DNA of 64,000 nt from assembly GCF_029867415.1 (NCBI RefSeq), contig NW_026705293.1, positions 682,001 to 746,000 of the forward strand, in the 5' to 3' direction. This DNA comes from Vicia villosa (lineage: Eukaryota > Streptophyta > Magnoliopsida > Fabales > Fabaceae). Below the pieces are notes generated by a model. The model had not been told where the DNA came from and searched no databases. It worked only from the letters and a program-made list of their open reading frames with translations. The position numbers were made by a program, and so were the translations under genes. Shown here piece after piece: positions 1 to 11,045 of the stretch (the first letter of the stretch is position 1; the number at the start of each line of letters is the position of its first letter).

Positions 1-2601
1 TTTTATTAAAATCAAATAATATATTTATTAAGTATAGTTAATTATAATAATATCATTAAACATACTTTAAAATTATATTAAATACAAAATTAAAATTTTA
101 TAGTATGAGATATGTTAATAAATTATAATAAAAAATTTCAATTATATTTTTAAATTAGAAAGATATGTCATATTTATATGAATAATACAATATTATAAAA
201 AAAAATGTTATATAAAATTATGTGTATGTATTATTTGTGATTAATCATTAAATTCATAATAAATATAAGAGTCAATCAATGAAAATTTCAATTTAGTGTT
301 TAATCTATAATTTATAAAACCTAAGAATTTTTTATTCAATGTCAAGTCCAAAAAAAGTTTTAATTATGTATTCTCTAAAAAAATTAATTATTTGAAATTA
401 TATTATATCTTACCATATTGATTCATATTTTCATGATTTATTTATTTGTTATAATGGAAGAAATATGTTGTGACTTGATTAATGGATTGGTTATTTAATG
501 GGATATAGAAAGCTATTATTTATTATGAGGAAATGTATATCATTAATCACTTGAAAAACTTTATATAATCATCTCAATAAATTAATTATATATACATCAA
601 TAATTAAATTAAAGAAAAAATAATTATGAAAATTAAAATGAAACAATAAAGAGTTCTTTTTCCAATTTTATAGACATTGATGATTCTAAAATTTATTATT
701 AAATAGTGATATTTAGATTCTTAAATATAATTTTATGATAAAAATTATAAATTAGTCCTCATATTTCTCTTCCATTTAACAAAAAAAATTAATTATTTAT
801 AGTACATATTACTTGAATATTATAATAAATCAAAAACTTTATCATTACGTAACTCTTAAAAAGTTTAGTAACTTAATACTATATCAATTATAACTTACAA
901 CTAAATTTTATTTTACAATTTTATTTTTCGTAAATAATTATTTAATTTTAAAGGATAGTTTGAGATAGTTAATAATTATTATCATATTAATACAAATTAA
1001 AATTAAAATTAAAAAAATAATAGTACAAATAAAAATAATATAATTTATAAGATTCAATTGATGTATAAAATAAAATAGAAACCATGGCTATTACTCATAT
1101 AAAAACCCAATATTATTAAAATGATGTGTAACAAAAATTAATTATTTTATTTATTATAATTAAAAAATAGAGATAAAAAACTATAAACATAAAAATTATA
1201 ATATAAAATTAAAAACTAAAAACCATTTAAGAGATAATACAAAATAAAAAAGTATATATGCACCATATGAGAAGTGTTTGGAGAAACAAATAAGATCTAC
1301 GACTAAATTGTAAACTACAACTATGTAAAATATGTGCATCAATTATACATTTATATATGCAATTATAATTATTAATAGGACCATAAATTTCATTAAAAAT
1401 GATAATTCATAGCTCAAGTAAATAAAATTGTAATTAATTAATATCATTTTGTATTGAGTAATAGTCTTCTAGTTCCGCTGCCAGGTTTTCAACATTTATC
1501 AAAAGAGAAGTTCAACATCTGTTTCTGGTCATTGTGCCAAACAATATCTCATTGATAGGAAGGCCAATAGTTCTCCTTTGCCACCACCGAGAACGTATTG
1601 ATGTACACATTTAAGACTTTTTTCGACATTGCAAACGGGGAATATATGTCTTTTAGAGACATATAATTTATAATTTAAATATGAAATATAGAAGAGAGAA
1701 TTTTTTTATTTAATATTACACATTTAATTGTAAAAATAAAATTTTTAAATAAAATTTTTAAAATCTTTTTTAAGAGACAAATATAATATATTATATATAA
1801 GACAGTACCTACAAACAAATACTAAAAAAATTAATAAACATCAATAAAATTAAAAAGACTTAACATATTATAAAATTGAACTAACAAAATAAATTTGTAT
1901 CTTCTAACCCTCCTCAATCTTTCACAATCCAATTTATCAACAATTTTTTTTATATATATTTTATAATGTTTCAAAATTTATACCTACAAAAACAAATCAA
2001 GAATTAACAAATATTAATAAATATTGAAATTAAAGCATACAAAAATAAGGAGTTTATACCCCCTTCTTCTCTCATCATTGCCACCCACCATTTCTAAAAT
2101 TAATAATTAACTTATATTAGTAGTAAATGTAGAAATCAAGGCATACAAAAATAAGAAGTATGTAAATAAAATATAAATATTGTGTTTGAGATGAAATAGC
2201 ATAATAAGGAAATTATATTTGAGATTCAATGACATGAATTGTGATTGAGATTAAATAAGATAATAAGGATCGATTATTTATAAAGGGAATGATAGAGAAT
2301 AAGTGGGCGAGTGAGATTGGTTATGAAATAATACTGATAGAGAGTAATGACCTGATTGATTTTTCTTAAAATAATTAATAGATTAAAATGACTTTATGAT
2401 AAGAAAACGGATAGTAATGGAGTTGTACGTTTTATTACAACTAATTAATAGATAAAAAAGGAGTTATTATAAGAAAACTAAATGTCAATAATTATATTTC
2501 CAAAACGAATGGAGTTATTGGACCATTTACGTAGCTATTATTATTATTTTAAATGCAATAATTATAATTGTCACACTAAATATTAAAATTTGTTAATTGT
2601 A

Positions 2602-2606
<5 letters not shown>

Positions 2607-2650
<44 letters not shown>
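2607..2650. repeat. (TA)n microsatellite
   Basis: An uninterrupted TA dinucleotide run of about 44 bases inside AT-rich intergenic DNA. Confidence 0.95.
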
Positions 2651-2652
<2 letters not shown>

Positions 2653-3027
2653 CAAAACAGAATATATTTTATTTTATTTTGGTAACCAAAACCGAATATA
2701 TTTGAGCAATAGAATATTAGTATAAATGTTGAAACAATTTAAAGAGAATATTTATAATACTTGAGTTATAGAATATTTAGAAAAACTAAGTAATTCAAAG
2801 TTTATATAAAAAAAAAAATTATACTTTTAATATTAAAAAAAATACTTAAAAGAGAATAATTAAAAAAAATTAAAAGAGAATTAGGATTATAAGACATAAT
2901 AATGTTAGTTTAATATAATAGTGTTAATTAAAAAAATTGTATTATTATTATTTGATAATTAAATATTTTTTTTGTATGAAAAAATGAAACATTAGGATAG
3001 TAAAATATAATAGTGTTAGTTGAATAT

Positions 3028-3029
<2 letters not shown>

Positions 3030-3069
<40 letters not shown>

Positions 3070-3270
3070 TTAATATTTTTATAAGTTAGATATTATCTTA
3101 TTATTATTAATTATAATTGTGGTAGCTGGTTATTAGAATATATTTTTGTTATTATTATTATTATTTTAATATTTTTATTAGTTAGATATTGTATTATTAT
3201 TATTATTATAAATACTGATGGTTTAGTTTTATTATAATTATATTATTATTATTATTATTATTATTATTTA
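3030..3270. repeat. ATT trinucleotide microsatellite cluster
   Basis: Several ATT/TTA runs lie close together: about 40 bases from 3030, shorter runs near 3140-3166 and 3190-3208, and about 30 bases near 3240-3270. They are separated by similar AT-rich DNA, which suggests one expanded and then interrupted tract. Confidence 0.9.
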
Positions 3271-4123
3271 TTTTCAAATATATTTTGTATAATTAGGATT
3301 TGCATTTAGAATTATTACCAAATGACAATTATTTATCTACTTAATCTAAATGCAAGGTTGTAATACTTAATCTAAATTTATAATATTTAATGATAGTATG
3401 AGTTATAATATTTAAAATGTTGAATTATATAAATTTTAAATAAAAGATCAAAATTTTAAATTTACATTTTATTTTTATTTCTATGAGTATATATTTTATA
3501 AATATCAAGAATTTCAATTTAGGATAAAAAATTACAAATTTAGTAAATAATAATGCACAAAGAAATAGTAAAATTTAAATTTTTTATAGTTTTATAAATT
3601 TATCAAGAAAATGAAAAACTATTTGTTTGATATTTAAATTTTTCGTTGAAAACTATTTGTTTGACTTTTGAATTTTTCAATGTCTTAATGTAAAAAAATT
3701 GTCTAACAATAATAATAATATTAATATTAAAATATCACAATTTTAAATTTTTATTTTATTTTTATTTCGATTTTTATGATTATATATTTTTATAAATTTA
3801 TCAAAATAAATTAAGGATTATTAATAAAATATAACTATTGAAGGATTAGAAATAAAGTAATAACTATTTATTAATATTATTATATTATTACTATTTGATG
3901 TTATTGCTAGAAAGATGATTTAATAATATTGTTAAAAATATAGTGGTTAGAAAGGTGGTTTTAATAATATTATTAGAAAAATATAGTGGCTCATAAAAAC
4001 TGAAAATTCTAAAATTATGCCACATAAACATTATAGTTAGGATTGTGTTCAAAGTTACTATAATCATGCCACATAAGCATTAGGGTTAGGATGACATCCT
4101 TACATTTAGATTAAGTAGATAGA

Positions 4124-4203
4124 GACTGGAAATTTTGACTGGGACACTTTTTATATATAAATATGCATTGTGTTGAAGAAAATTATTTTCTTTAAATTCT
4201 TAT
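4124..4203 (+). repeat. Dispersed repeat, copy at 18030
   Basis: This roughly 80-bp sequence (with the phrase TTTTGACTGGGACACTTTTT) recurs at 18030-18111 with a few changes. In the second copy the homology stops exactly where Ogre-like LTR sequence starts; here it continues into other DNA. The first copy therefore gives an independent view of that junction. Confidence 0.8.
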
Positions 4204-4909
4204 AACATCAAAATTCAATGCTTTTAAAACTAGTGTGCATTATATATATAACAATTACTTGATTTGACTAACTCAGTATAATCCAATTTGTATAACAATC
4301 TTTTTAGCTAAATTTGAAAAGTCATAGTTACAATACGCTCATAACAAGAGAAAATTTCTTTAGCCACCTTCCTATGGGGGGTCACCCCCAGCGAAAATCC
4401 CAAAATACCCCTGCTTCCAAAATGAACTTCCGAAGCGCTTTTTTTTTTTAAATTTCCATAATTCGGAAGTGCATCTCCGAAAACACCTCATGGAGGTGTC
4501 TTCGGAGATGAACTTCCGAATTATGCATCTCTTTTTTTTTTATGGATTATAAACATAGAACTTTGACTTTCCCAGCGCACCCCTTTTTTCTGTAAATATC
4601 AAATAGTTTACTCTTGAACAATGGTGTCATGTTATGCTTAGGATACCATACAAAAACTTTCTCGCTCTCAAAAAGCTTCTTCATATGAAGGTTATCTGGA
4701 ATAAAAACATCGTCCCCTGATGAACTTCCGAATTATGCAGAAACTGGTTTTTTTTAATGTTTTTTCTTAAACAGTCTCGCATTTTAATTAAACGCAAACG
4801 GAAAATAAAATAAGCGACATATAAACAGAAAATACTAATATGATAAATAAAATCCAAAAACTGTGCGAAAGATACAATCCGAAATCAAAACAAAACAAAA
4901 CAAAACACG

Positions 4910-5000
4910 TCAAACAAAACAAAAACACGTTATTCTGCCCGAAGAGCGTTACACAAAACACATCAAACAAAACAAAAACACATTATTCTGCCTGACGAGC
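4910..5000. repeat. Two-copy 53-bp tandem repeat inside the TIR element
   Basis: A phrase starting TCAAACAAAACAAAAACAC occurs at 4910 and again at 4963, each followed by a TTATTCTGCC-type stretch. It is a simple local duplication within the former 3' untranslated part of the element. Confidence 0.75.
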
Positions 5001-5027
5001 GAACTCCTCCGAATGAAGATACTGATA

Positions 5028-5255
5028 TCAATCCTCATCCCACTCAGTCTCAGAACCATCAACATCAACCACGACTCTCACGCCAGATAGTTGAGCTTGA
5101 GCATCCAGGCCCCGGGCCCCCTGGGAACGAGAAGTACAGCCAGTCGAAACCTTCTTCTTCTCCTTCACTCCGCGAGAGCACGAAGTAGAGCCGGTCGAAA
5201 CCTTCTTCACCTCCTTCACCTCCTGTCTGATGCGTGCTGGTTGGTTGTCTGACAT
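5028..5255 (-). pseudogene. Remnant first exon of PMD (MAIN-like) gene
   Basis: A 75-codon open frame begins with Met-Ser-Asp-Asn-Gln-Pro-Ala-Arg-Ile-Arg-Gln. This parallels the first residues of exon 1 of the PMD gene in the 28518-31680 element (Met-Thr-Gly-Asn-Gln-Pro-Ala-Arg-Ile-Arg-Gln). After that the sequence diverges into two copies of a short KKVSTG-x-TS repeat and an acidic tail. No PMD core follows, so no PMD function is expected. It could still be translated as a small peptide, but I see this as a leftover of internal deletion. Confidence 0.6.
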
Positions 5256-5957
5256 GTTCCTGTAAACAATTGAAATCGATTAATATGCGAGACAAAATAA
5301 AAAACTAAAAAATTTGAACTTCTGATACAATTCGGAAGTTCATTTCCGAAAACTGGGATGGAGGTGTTTTCGGAAATGAACTTCCGAAACACCCCTGCGA
5401 TGGAGTTTTCTGCAACTTCCATGGCAGACCCCAAAACCAAACCTAAAACCAATTCAATATGCTTCTAAACAACCTAAATACTACTAACAACCAGTCCATA
5501 TATCATTTATGCAATTGAAACCCTAAATAACATGCATTTGAATAATGAATCTAACAAATTCAAAACTTACAAATTGAGTGATTTGTGGGCTTTTGAATGT
5601 TGTATAGCAATGTGATTGGAGCCTTGATGCAGCCTTGGAAGTGTGTTTGCACAAATTTTCGTCTTTGGTTGTTTTTGATTTGAGTTAGGGTAAATGAATG
5701 GGGGAGGGGGAGTGTTTTGTTAAATCTGCAGAACGCGCAGTATTTCGGAAGTGAACTTCCGAAATGTTGTTTTCGAAAATGAACTTCCGAAATAAGACAA
5801 TTTTTTCAAAAAAAAAAGGCGCTTTCGGAGATGCATCTCCGAAAACGCCTTTTTCTTCCATTTCAGAAATGAACTTCCGAAGTCAGGGGTAGTTTGGGTT
5901 TTTCACCAGAGGTGGACTAGAAGGTTGGAAGGTTGGCAAAGAAATTCTCTAACAAGA

Positions 5958-6279
5958 ACTCAATCTATTATTCTTATTGTCCTTGTTGTGATTTTTTCCT
6001 CTACGGCCATGAATTATGCCAACTTCATCAATCCCAATGATTTGTTTAATATTTGAAATTGATAACTTTGCTGTAAGCGAGTACAACAAGCAAGGTAATA
6101 AGGTGAAATTCAAGAATGTCTTAACTGGTTTATACGGAATAACACCACAAGGGACCAATTACATCTCCACTCTTTTCGTCACAAATGGTTTAACATCCAA
6201 AAGTTATGCAGCTATTGTATTGGATAATCCAACACAACATGTTAAAAAACTAACAGATTTTTTACATATTAAAGCCTAA
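5958..6279 (+). pseudogene. Phytocystatin-like gene, broken by insertion and frameshift
   Basis: The reading frame from 5958 encodes a hydrophobic signal-peptide-like stretch (SIILIVLVVIFSS) and then NPNDLFNI. A one-base shift near 6053 leads into IDNFAVSEYNKQ, the conserved helix motif of plant cystatins ([LI]-x-x-FAV-x-EYN). Downstream GTNY and KLTDF also fit the cystatin fold, and the frame ends at 6279. Cystatins inhibit papain-like proteases through a Gln-x-Val-x-Gly loop and a C-terminal Pro-Trp. Here the loop reads YGITPQG and the Trp is absent, so inhibition is doubtful even without the frameshift. The 5' end is split from 4330-4349 by the TIR element, whose 8-bp duplication lies within the signal-peptide region. 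In frame upstream an ACG at 4335 may be a mutated start codon; this is speculative. Confidence 0.65.
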
Positions 6280-7508
6280 ATCATAAGATGTTGTTTGTCC
6301 TATTACATCATTTATCATTAGCATTTAAATTAGTGTACCAATAAAATATATGTTATGTATATCAATAATTGATTATTAAACTAAATAAATGACAAGAAGT
6401 TGTAACTATTCAAACTTCATATGGTTTTGCCCCTCTGGAAAGTTTGTATTATAATTTTAGAATTCAAGTGTTAGTGTAATCAATAGAGGAGAATTCTAAT
6501 ATTTTAAAATAATTTAAAATTTATTAAATAAAATTATCAAAAACCAATTCTTCTCAACTATAGACTTTCCAAGGGTTTCTAGAAGATGAGTTTACCTCCG
6601 GTGTGAGCTAACTTGATCGGTATCTTGTGTTGGGCAAATTGATAAATTTTTGGGTAAGTGGTGAGTGTACCTAGCTAAACTATGATGGTGAGAAAAACAA
6701 AAGAAAGGGGTAGAATTGTATTGATTTTTTCTAATTTTTCTTCTTAAGATATGTTATCAGATTCTAAATGTAATATCATAATTCAGAGTTTGATGGATAG
6801 CAGTGGAACAATATTGAGCAGAAGTAAAAAATAGAGTAAGACAACATACAAGCAATTTATTCTGGTTCCTCCTACAAATCATGAGTAGTTCAGACCCTTT
6901 GCATTTCTAAGAGATTTCCACTATAACTGAATCAAATTTTACTCTTATTTTTTGCTTTGGAAATCGTTGTAAATATTAAAATGTAAATAATTATAGGGGT
7001 ATATTAGGAATAATGACATTAAGCATCCAGAAAACAGCGGTTCAACACACTTCTCGCTATGTAAGTATTCATTTGTACCTGTTTGTTTTAAAGAATAAAT
7101 TATATTCATCTTTGTGTGTGTTATTTTTGTATGGCTTTTGTCGAAAATTGTAATTTGTGGTATATTCATTTTGATCCCATTTGGTCCTTTTATGAATTTG
7201 ATGTGAACAAACTGCATCAGAATCAGAATTCCTGCAATAAATTTGCTATGATTTTAGCTATCTATTAGCTACAAAAATTTATGGATTTAAGTATCATGTT
7301 GACCTTAACAACGTGACATGACACGTCAGCATATGACCATACAGGCATTACCACATGGCGTGTCACATCAACTTTTGTTAATGGACGTTGACAGGAGGGA
7401 CCAAAAGTGTGGGTGAAAAATTTTAGGAGGATCATTCTTTGAAAAAAAATTTTGCTTTGGAAATCGTTGTAAATATTAAAATTGTAAATAAGTATAGGGG
7501 TATATTAG
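6280..7508. other. Intergenic DNA with a spaced direct repeat
   Basis: No coding region is supported. A phrase of about 60 bp starting TTTGCTTTGGAAATCGTTG occurs at about 6950-7013 and again at about 7450-7514. Between them is DNA that includes a stretch with TGACACGTCAGC-type words and GGGACCAAAAGTG, often seen in plant intergenic transposon ends. This may be an insertion that duplicated its flank, or a local duplication. Confidence 0.6.
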
Positions 7509-8032
7509 GATATTAAACTTATCTATTTCTGCATGTTTCATAAAGTTTGCAGTTTTCTTCACACCATTTAAGTGTAACGAGGCTTTTTATTTTATGGTTG
7601 GTCCATTCTTGAACACTTTGTCCAAGTGTGTTAGATGAGTAGAAGTTGTTAATCGATCCATTTCAATGTTAGACCAATCCATGTTATTGAATTTCTCCTT
7701 TTTATTTTATTGTATTATGTAGTCCGGTTGTTAATTCTTCAAGAATCAACACATATGGCTAATGATGGAGAGAATTGGTAATATTCAATTGCCACATATA
7801 TTGTAATGAAATTTTGATTATTATGTTAATATAATGTATGGTTGTGCTATTTAGATTTAAATTCTATGTCATAACATAGCTTTCTTTGGACTGAGAGTGC
7901 AGGTTCTCGTTATGGTGCGCTCCTAATGGTAATGGCTTTCTAATGTTAGTAATTTCCAACTGCTACTTACATTGCATTACAATGAGTCTTAAGTTGTTGT
8001 ACCTTCTTTGTATCTTAGCTGCTCTCTAATGG
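7509..8032 (+). repeat. Segmental duplication, block matching 43190-43680
   Basis: About 500 bp match 43190-43680 closely over most of the length, with one segment of about 40 bp missing from the other copy. The block contains TTTTATGGTTGGTCCATTC and TATTATGTAGTCCGGTTG; a related phrase occurs just downstream of the F-box gene (about 41790-41840), so it may derive from 3' flanks of lost F-box copies. It ends precisely at the left target duplication of the LTR element at 8033. Confidence 0.85.
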
Positions 8033-8307
8033 TGATAGAGAGTGAAATTTAGTATTTAAGTTATTAAGAATTTATATAAGTAGTAATTTTATTTGTGTTG
8101 TTATTTATTTGGGCCTTTATTAATATTTGGGCCTTTTAGTTTGTTATCCACTAGTAACATTATATATTGTAGTCTCATTGAGACATTAGGGTATGAATGA
8201 AATCAAAAGTTATCTTTTTATCTCTATTTTTTAGCTTATTTTAATGTCTTTCTCTTTTAATTGTTGAACCCTAAATTGATAGTCTTGGTAGGATTAGCTT
8301 CCTATCA
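8033..8307 (+). repeat. 5' LTR (275 bp)
   Basis: This repeat has TG...CA ends inside a 6-bp inverted terminus TGATAG/CTATCA. It is identical to the 3' LTR except at one base. A TATATA run lies near 8161-8166, but no promoter can be proven. Confidence 0.95.
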
Positions 8308-8309
8308 AT

Positions 8310-8323
8310 TGGTGCTTTCATTT
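8310..8323 (+). other. Primer binding site of the LTR element
   Basis: TGGTGCTTTCATTT lies two bases after the 5' LTR, the usual place and 5' TGG start for a tRNA primer site. I cannot assign the tRNA with certainty. Confidence 0.7.
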
Positions 8324-8345
8324 CGATCTCATTCTCTCAAACCAT

Positions 8346-11015
8346 ATGGCCGTTCCGGTGTTCTATGGAGAAGAAGAAGAAGATTCTTACTGGTGGATTC
8401 TATGTTTGGAGAAATTTTTCAAGGAGCATGAAACACCCAAATCATTGAAGGTTTTAAAAGCTGTTGGAGCATTGAGAGGCTCTGCTTTCACATGGTGGAT
8501 ATGGTGGTGTCGTGTTCATCCGAGATATAATTGGGACACATTTACAACAGCACTGTTATGGCGTTTCAAGCCAGAGTGGAGACCCATTTTACCGCTGGAT
8601 GATGAAGAAGAGGAACCACCGTATGAATCAATAGAGTCCATGGATCCAATCTCTGAACCTGTTGAGGAGGAACCAGATCCGGAATCATTGAAACTCATGG
8701 ATGAAACTTCTTTTCATGAAGACTCTATTGTGGAACCAGTCCACCAAGACGTTTGTGAAATCGTTTCAAATCCTTTTCCAAATCTAAAGCAACAAAAAAT
8801 CCAATCAGTATCTTTTGCGGCATCGTCACCTTATTCGAAACTCACACATTTAAGTTGTAGGCCAGATTCTCACTTCAAACACAAAGTTTGGATGGTCATG
8901 CCTAATTCGGGATTCCACAAAAACCACTTGATTCAACACCACTTAGGGTTTCGGGATGATGTAGACTTTTCAATTCCACCAAAACCTCCAGATCCAAGCT
9001 TCTCGAAGACGCCTGTGAAATCCCACGAAGCAACAAAAATAACCCATCCTCCACCATGGTTTGATTCACTCGTTTTAAAGAGGTTTAGGAGAAACAGGAT
9101 GAACAATATCTCAGAGGAAGCACAATTACAGGAAGCCGTTACAACTTTGAGTAGCCTTACTCGGCACCGGTGGGTATGGTGGTCAAAACGGAATCCAAGG
9201 GCGACTTGGGAAATATTCACTACTGCATTTTTACGCCACTTTAAGCTTGAATGGAGACACCTTCGACCGACAACCGATGAGATAACTGATGGGAGAATGG
9301 AACTATCGGGTGTAACGTTGAAGTCCATAAAGGTATCTTCTTTCCTTGATTACTCTGAAAAAAGTACCTCTGTTATTGTTGTGGAAAACCTAGAAGAACA
9401 AACTAATCTGATATATTTTTCACAAAAAAGTTTTCATGCTTTTGGTTGCTCACTGCGTTTTAGAGTCATGGTTGAACCCCATAACCTCATTCTCCTTTAC
9501 ACAATAGAAACCTATGCATCTCAACAATCTTCACCACACATATTAATTGGAAGCCAACCTCATATCATTATCCATTCTGAAATTTCATTTGATTTTAGAA
9601 TGAAGACCATGCTTAAAATTATTTCTGATACTGTTGCTCATCCATTTATTCATCCATTGCTTGCTTGTCATACTATGACCTGCATACTCAGTGTTGTTGG
9701 ATTTTATTATTGTGGAACAAGTGAGTCAAAAAAATTTGCTAACATTGAATTCTCAGATGTTGTCCACCACATGTTTGTTAAATTACCCCTTTCAGCCACT
9801 CTCTTAGTTTATCTAAACATCATTCTCTTTCAAGATCTGGAAATAATTTTTACACTTCATAATAGTTCTTCTTTACAACTAGTTTGTTTGAGTGGTATTT
9901 CATCCAATTGTGTCATTCTTGAAAGCTTGCCTTGCAAAATCATTGAACTAAGAATTGCTTGGCCTCCCTTGCTTGGTGGTTATATACATGATGAACTAGT
10001 TCACTATGACTTACAAGGAAAGAATAACCATAAAAATGAAGTTGTTTCCTCCATTCTTTTTGCAACCACTAAGTACACAAATAATATTCAACAATGGTTG
10101 GGAAATTATCAAAGTTCAAACTCAACAGGTGGCATAGTTCCTAAGCTTAATCAAAGTGAAGTGGAAACATTTCTATTTCAATATTATACCATTACAACTC
10201 ATGTTACTTTTCTTCATGTAGTCATAGATGTTTTAACAAGAAATGAAGTTTCTATGTTATATGTAGTTGCATCAACTCACAATGGGTTATCATACAAGGT
10301 ATCTGTCATTATACAGAATTATACTAATGGTAATGGTATAACTTTCATGGAAGTTGCTTCACTTCACAACTTTAACCATGGTTTGATCAATCATTATGGC
10401 TTAATTGGCAGTGTTTCAAGTGAGTTTCTAATTGGTGATATAGTATTTTATGGTTATGCTCAAGATATTTTGATTGGATTAAATTCAACATTTATTGTGT
10501 TGTTTCAATCAAATACTGTCAAAGATGAATTTATTAGGATGATGTGTGGCATTCAAAGAATAGAAATGTTTTGCTACCAAGAGTATTTCACAGTGAACTG
10601 GAGCACTTATTGGATTCATGAATTTGATAGGGGAGTGAAGGGCAATGATGTGGCAATGTTAGTTGGGTTGCAAATTCTAAAAGCTTGGGATATTTTCACA
10701 GTGTGGGACTGGTGGGACGGTGAGTATGACAAATATTGGCTTTATGGTGCGACACGTGGAAAGGCATTGGCTGGAATATTTCAATTAAGTGGTCAAATTA
10801 TGTTGGTTGACCCTATGGCTTTCATTCATAAAAGACATTTCATCCTTCATTTCAATAGTTGTGTTGATGTATTGGCTACTAGAGACAACATTAACACATT
10901 TCTTTGGAAAGAAATGCTCTTAGTTGCTCAAGTTATAAAGATTAAATTGTCTCAGTTTAAGAGGTGGGATCCTGGAAGAAGAAAAAAAAATGCGACATTA
11001 TTGTTACAACCTTGA
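8346..11015 (+). CDS. 889-aa gag-like ORF of unknown function in LTR element
   Basis: The ATG at 8346 is the first after the primer site, and the frame stays open to a TGA shortly before the 3' LTR. Residues about 30-85 resemble a retrotransposon gag core: Trp-Trp, then His-Pro, then WDTFTTALLWRFKPEWR. A second degenerate copy occurs at about residues 258-310 (WEIFTTAFLRHFKLEWR), suggesting an internal duplication of the gag module. An acidic linker rich in Glu and Pro follows the first copy. The remaining 550 or so residues contain no D[ST]G protease, no YxDD polymerase, no integrase HHCC or DDE and no CCHC knuckle that I can see, and match no family I recognise. The last 130 residues are Trp-rich and end in a basic tail. 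Keeping 889 codons open fits the element's youth and may mean the protein matters, for example in packaging by a helper. Alternatively it is simply too young to have decayed. Confidence 0.85.
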   Translation: MAVPVFYGEEEEDSYWWILCLEKFFKEHETPKSLKVLKAVGALRGSAFTWWIWWCRVHPRYNWDTFTTALLWRFKPEWRPILPLDDEEEEPPYESIESMDPISEPVEEEPDPESLKLMDETSFHEDSIVEPVHQDVCEIVSNPFPNLKQQKIQSVSFAASSPYSKLTHLSCRPDSHFKHKVWMVMPNSGFHKNHLIQHHLGFRDDVDFSIPPKPPDPSFSKTPVKSHEATKITHPPPWFDSLVLKRFRRNRMNNISEEAQLQEAVTTLSSLTRHRWVWWSKRNPRATWEIFTTAFLRHFKLEWRHLRPTTDEITDGRMELSGVTLKSIKVSSFLDYSEKSTSVIVVENLEEQTNLIYFSQKSFHAFGCSLRFRVMVEPHNLILLYTIETYASQQSSPHILIGSQPHIIIHSEISFDFRMKTMLKIISDTVAHPFIHPLLACHTMTCILSVVGFYYCGTSESKKFANIEFSDVVHHMFVKLPLSATLLVYLNIILFQDLEIIFTLHNSSSLQLVCLSGISSNCVILESLPCKIIELRIAWPPLLGGYIHDELVHYDLQGKNNHKNEVVSSILFATTKYTNNIQQWLGNYQSSNSTGGIVPKLNQSEVETFLFQYYTITTHVTFLHVVIDVLTRNEVSMLYVVASTHNGLSYKVSVIIQNYTNGNGITFMEVASLHNFNHGLINHYGLIGSVSSEFLIGDIVFYGYAQDILIGLNSTFIVLFQSNTVKDEFIRMMCGIQRIEMFCYQEYFTVNWSTYWIHEFDRGVKGNDVAMLVGLQILKAWDIFTVWDWWDGEYDKYWLYGATRGKALAGIFQLSGQIMLVDPMAFIHKRHFILHFNSCVDVLATRDNINTFLWKEMLLVAQVIKIKLSQFKRWDPGRRKKNATLLLQP

Positions 11016-11045
11016 GGACAAGGTTGATTTTGAAGGGGTGAGTAA

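Larger units (their letters stand above)
1..4341. other. AT-rich intergenic DNA
   Basis: No gene is recognisable. The stretch is very AT-rich with several microsatellites, listed separately. A short block of more balanced composition at about 1455-1640 stands out, but neither strand gives a family I can name; it may be an old transposon relic. Confidence 0.7.
4350..5949 (-). mobile_element. Non-autonomous TIR element, deletion derivative of the PMD element
   Basis: The element is bounded by imperfect TIRs starting GAAAATTTCTTT and ending with their complement. It is flanked by a perfect 8-bp direct repeat TAACAAGA at 4342-4349 and 5950-5957. TIR, subterminal and untranslated sequences match the longer element at 28518-31680, which carries a plant-mobile-domain gene; here almost all of that gene is gone and only the first-exon start remains on the minus strand. 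Nine 20-bp near-palindromes of the form TTCGGAAGTTCATTTCCGAA are scattered through both halves (starting at 4415, 4462, 4501, 5331, 5369, 5744, 5772, 5824 and 5862). An 8-bp target duplication points to hAT-like transposition rather than Mutator (usually 9 bp), but no transposase is present and the TIR does not look like typical hAT. It sits in the 5' coding part of a cystatin-like gene. Confidence 0.85.

Noticed and set aside
8516..8698. Ser-rich minus-strand frame
   Set aside because: Antisense to the acidic Glu/Pro linker of the 889-codon ORF.
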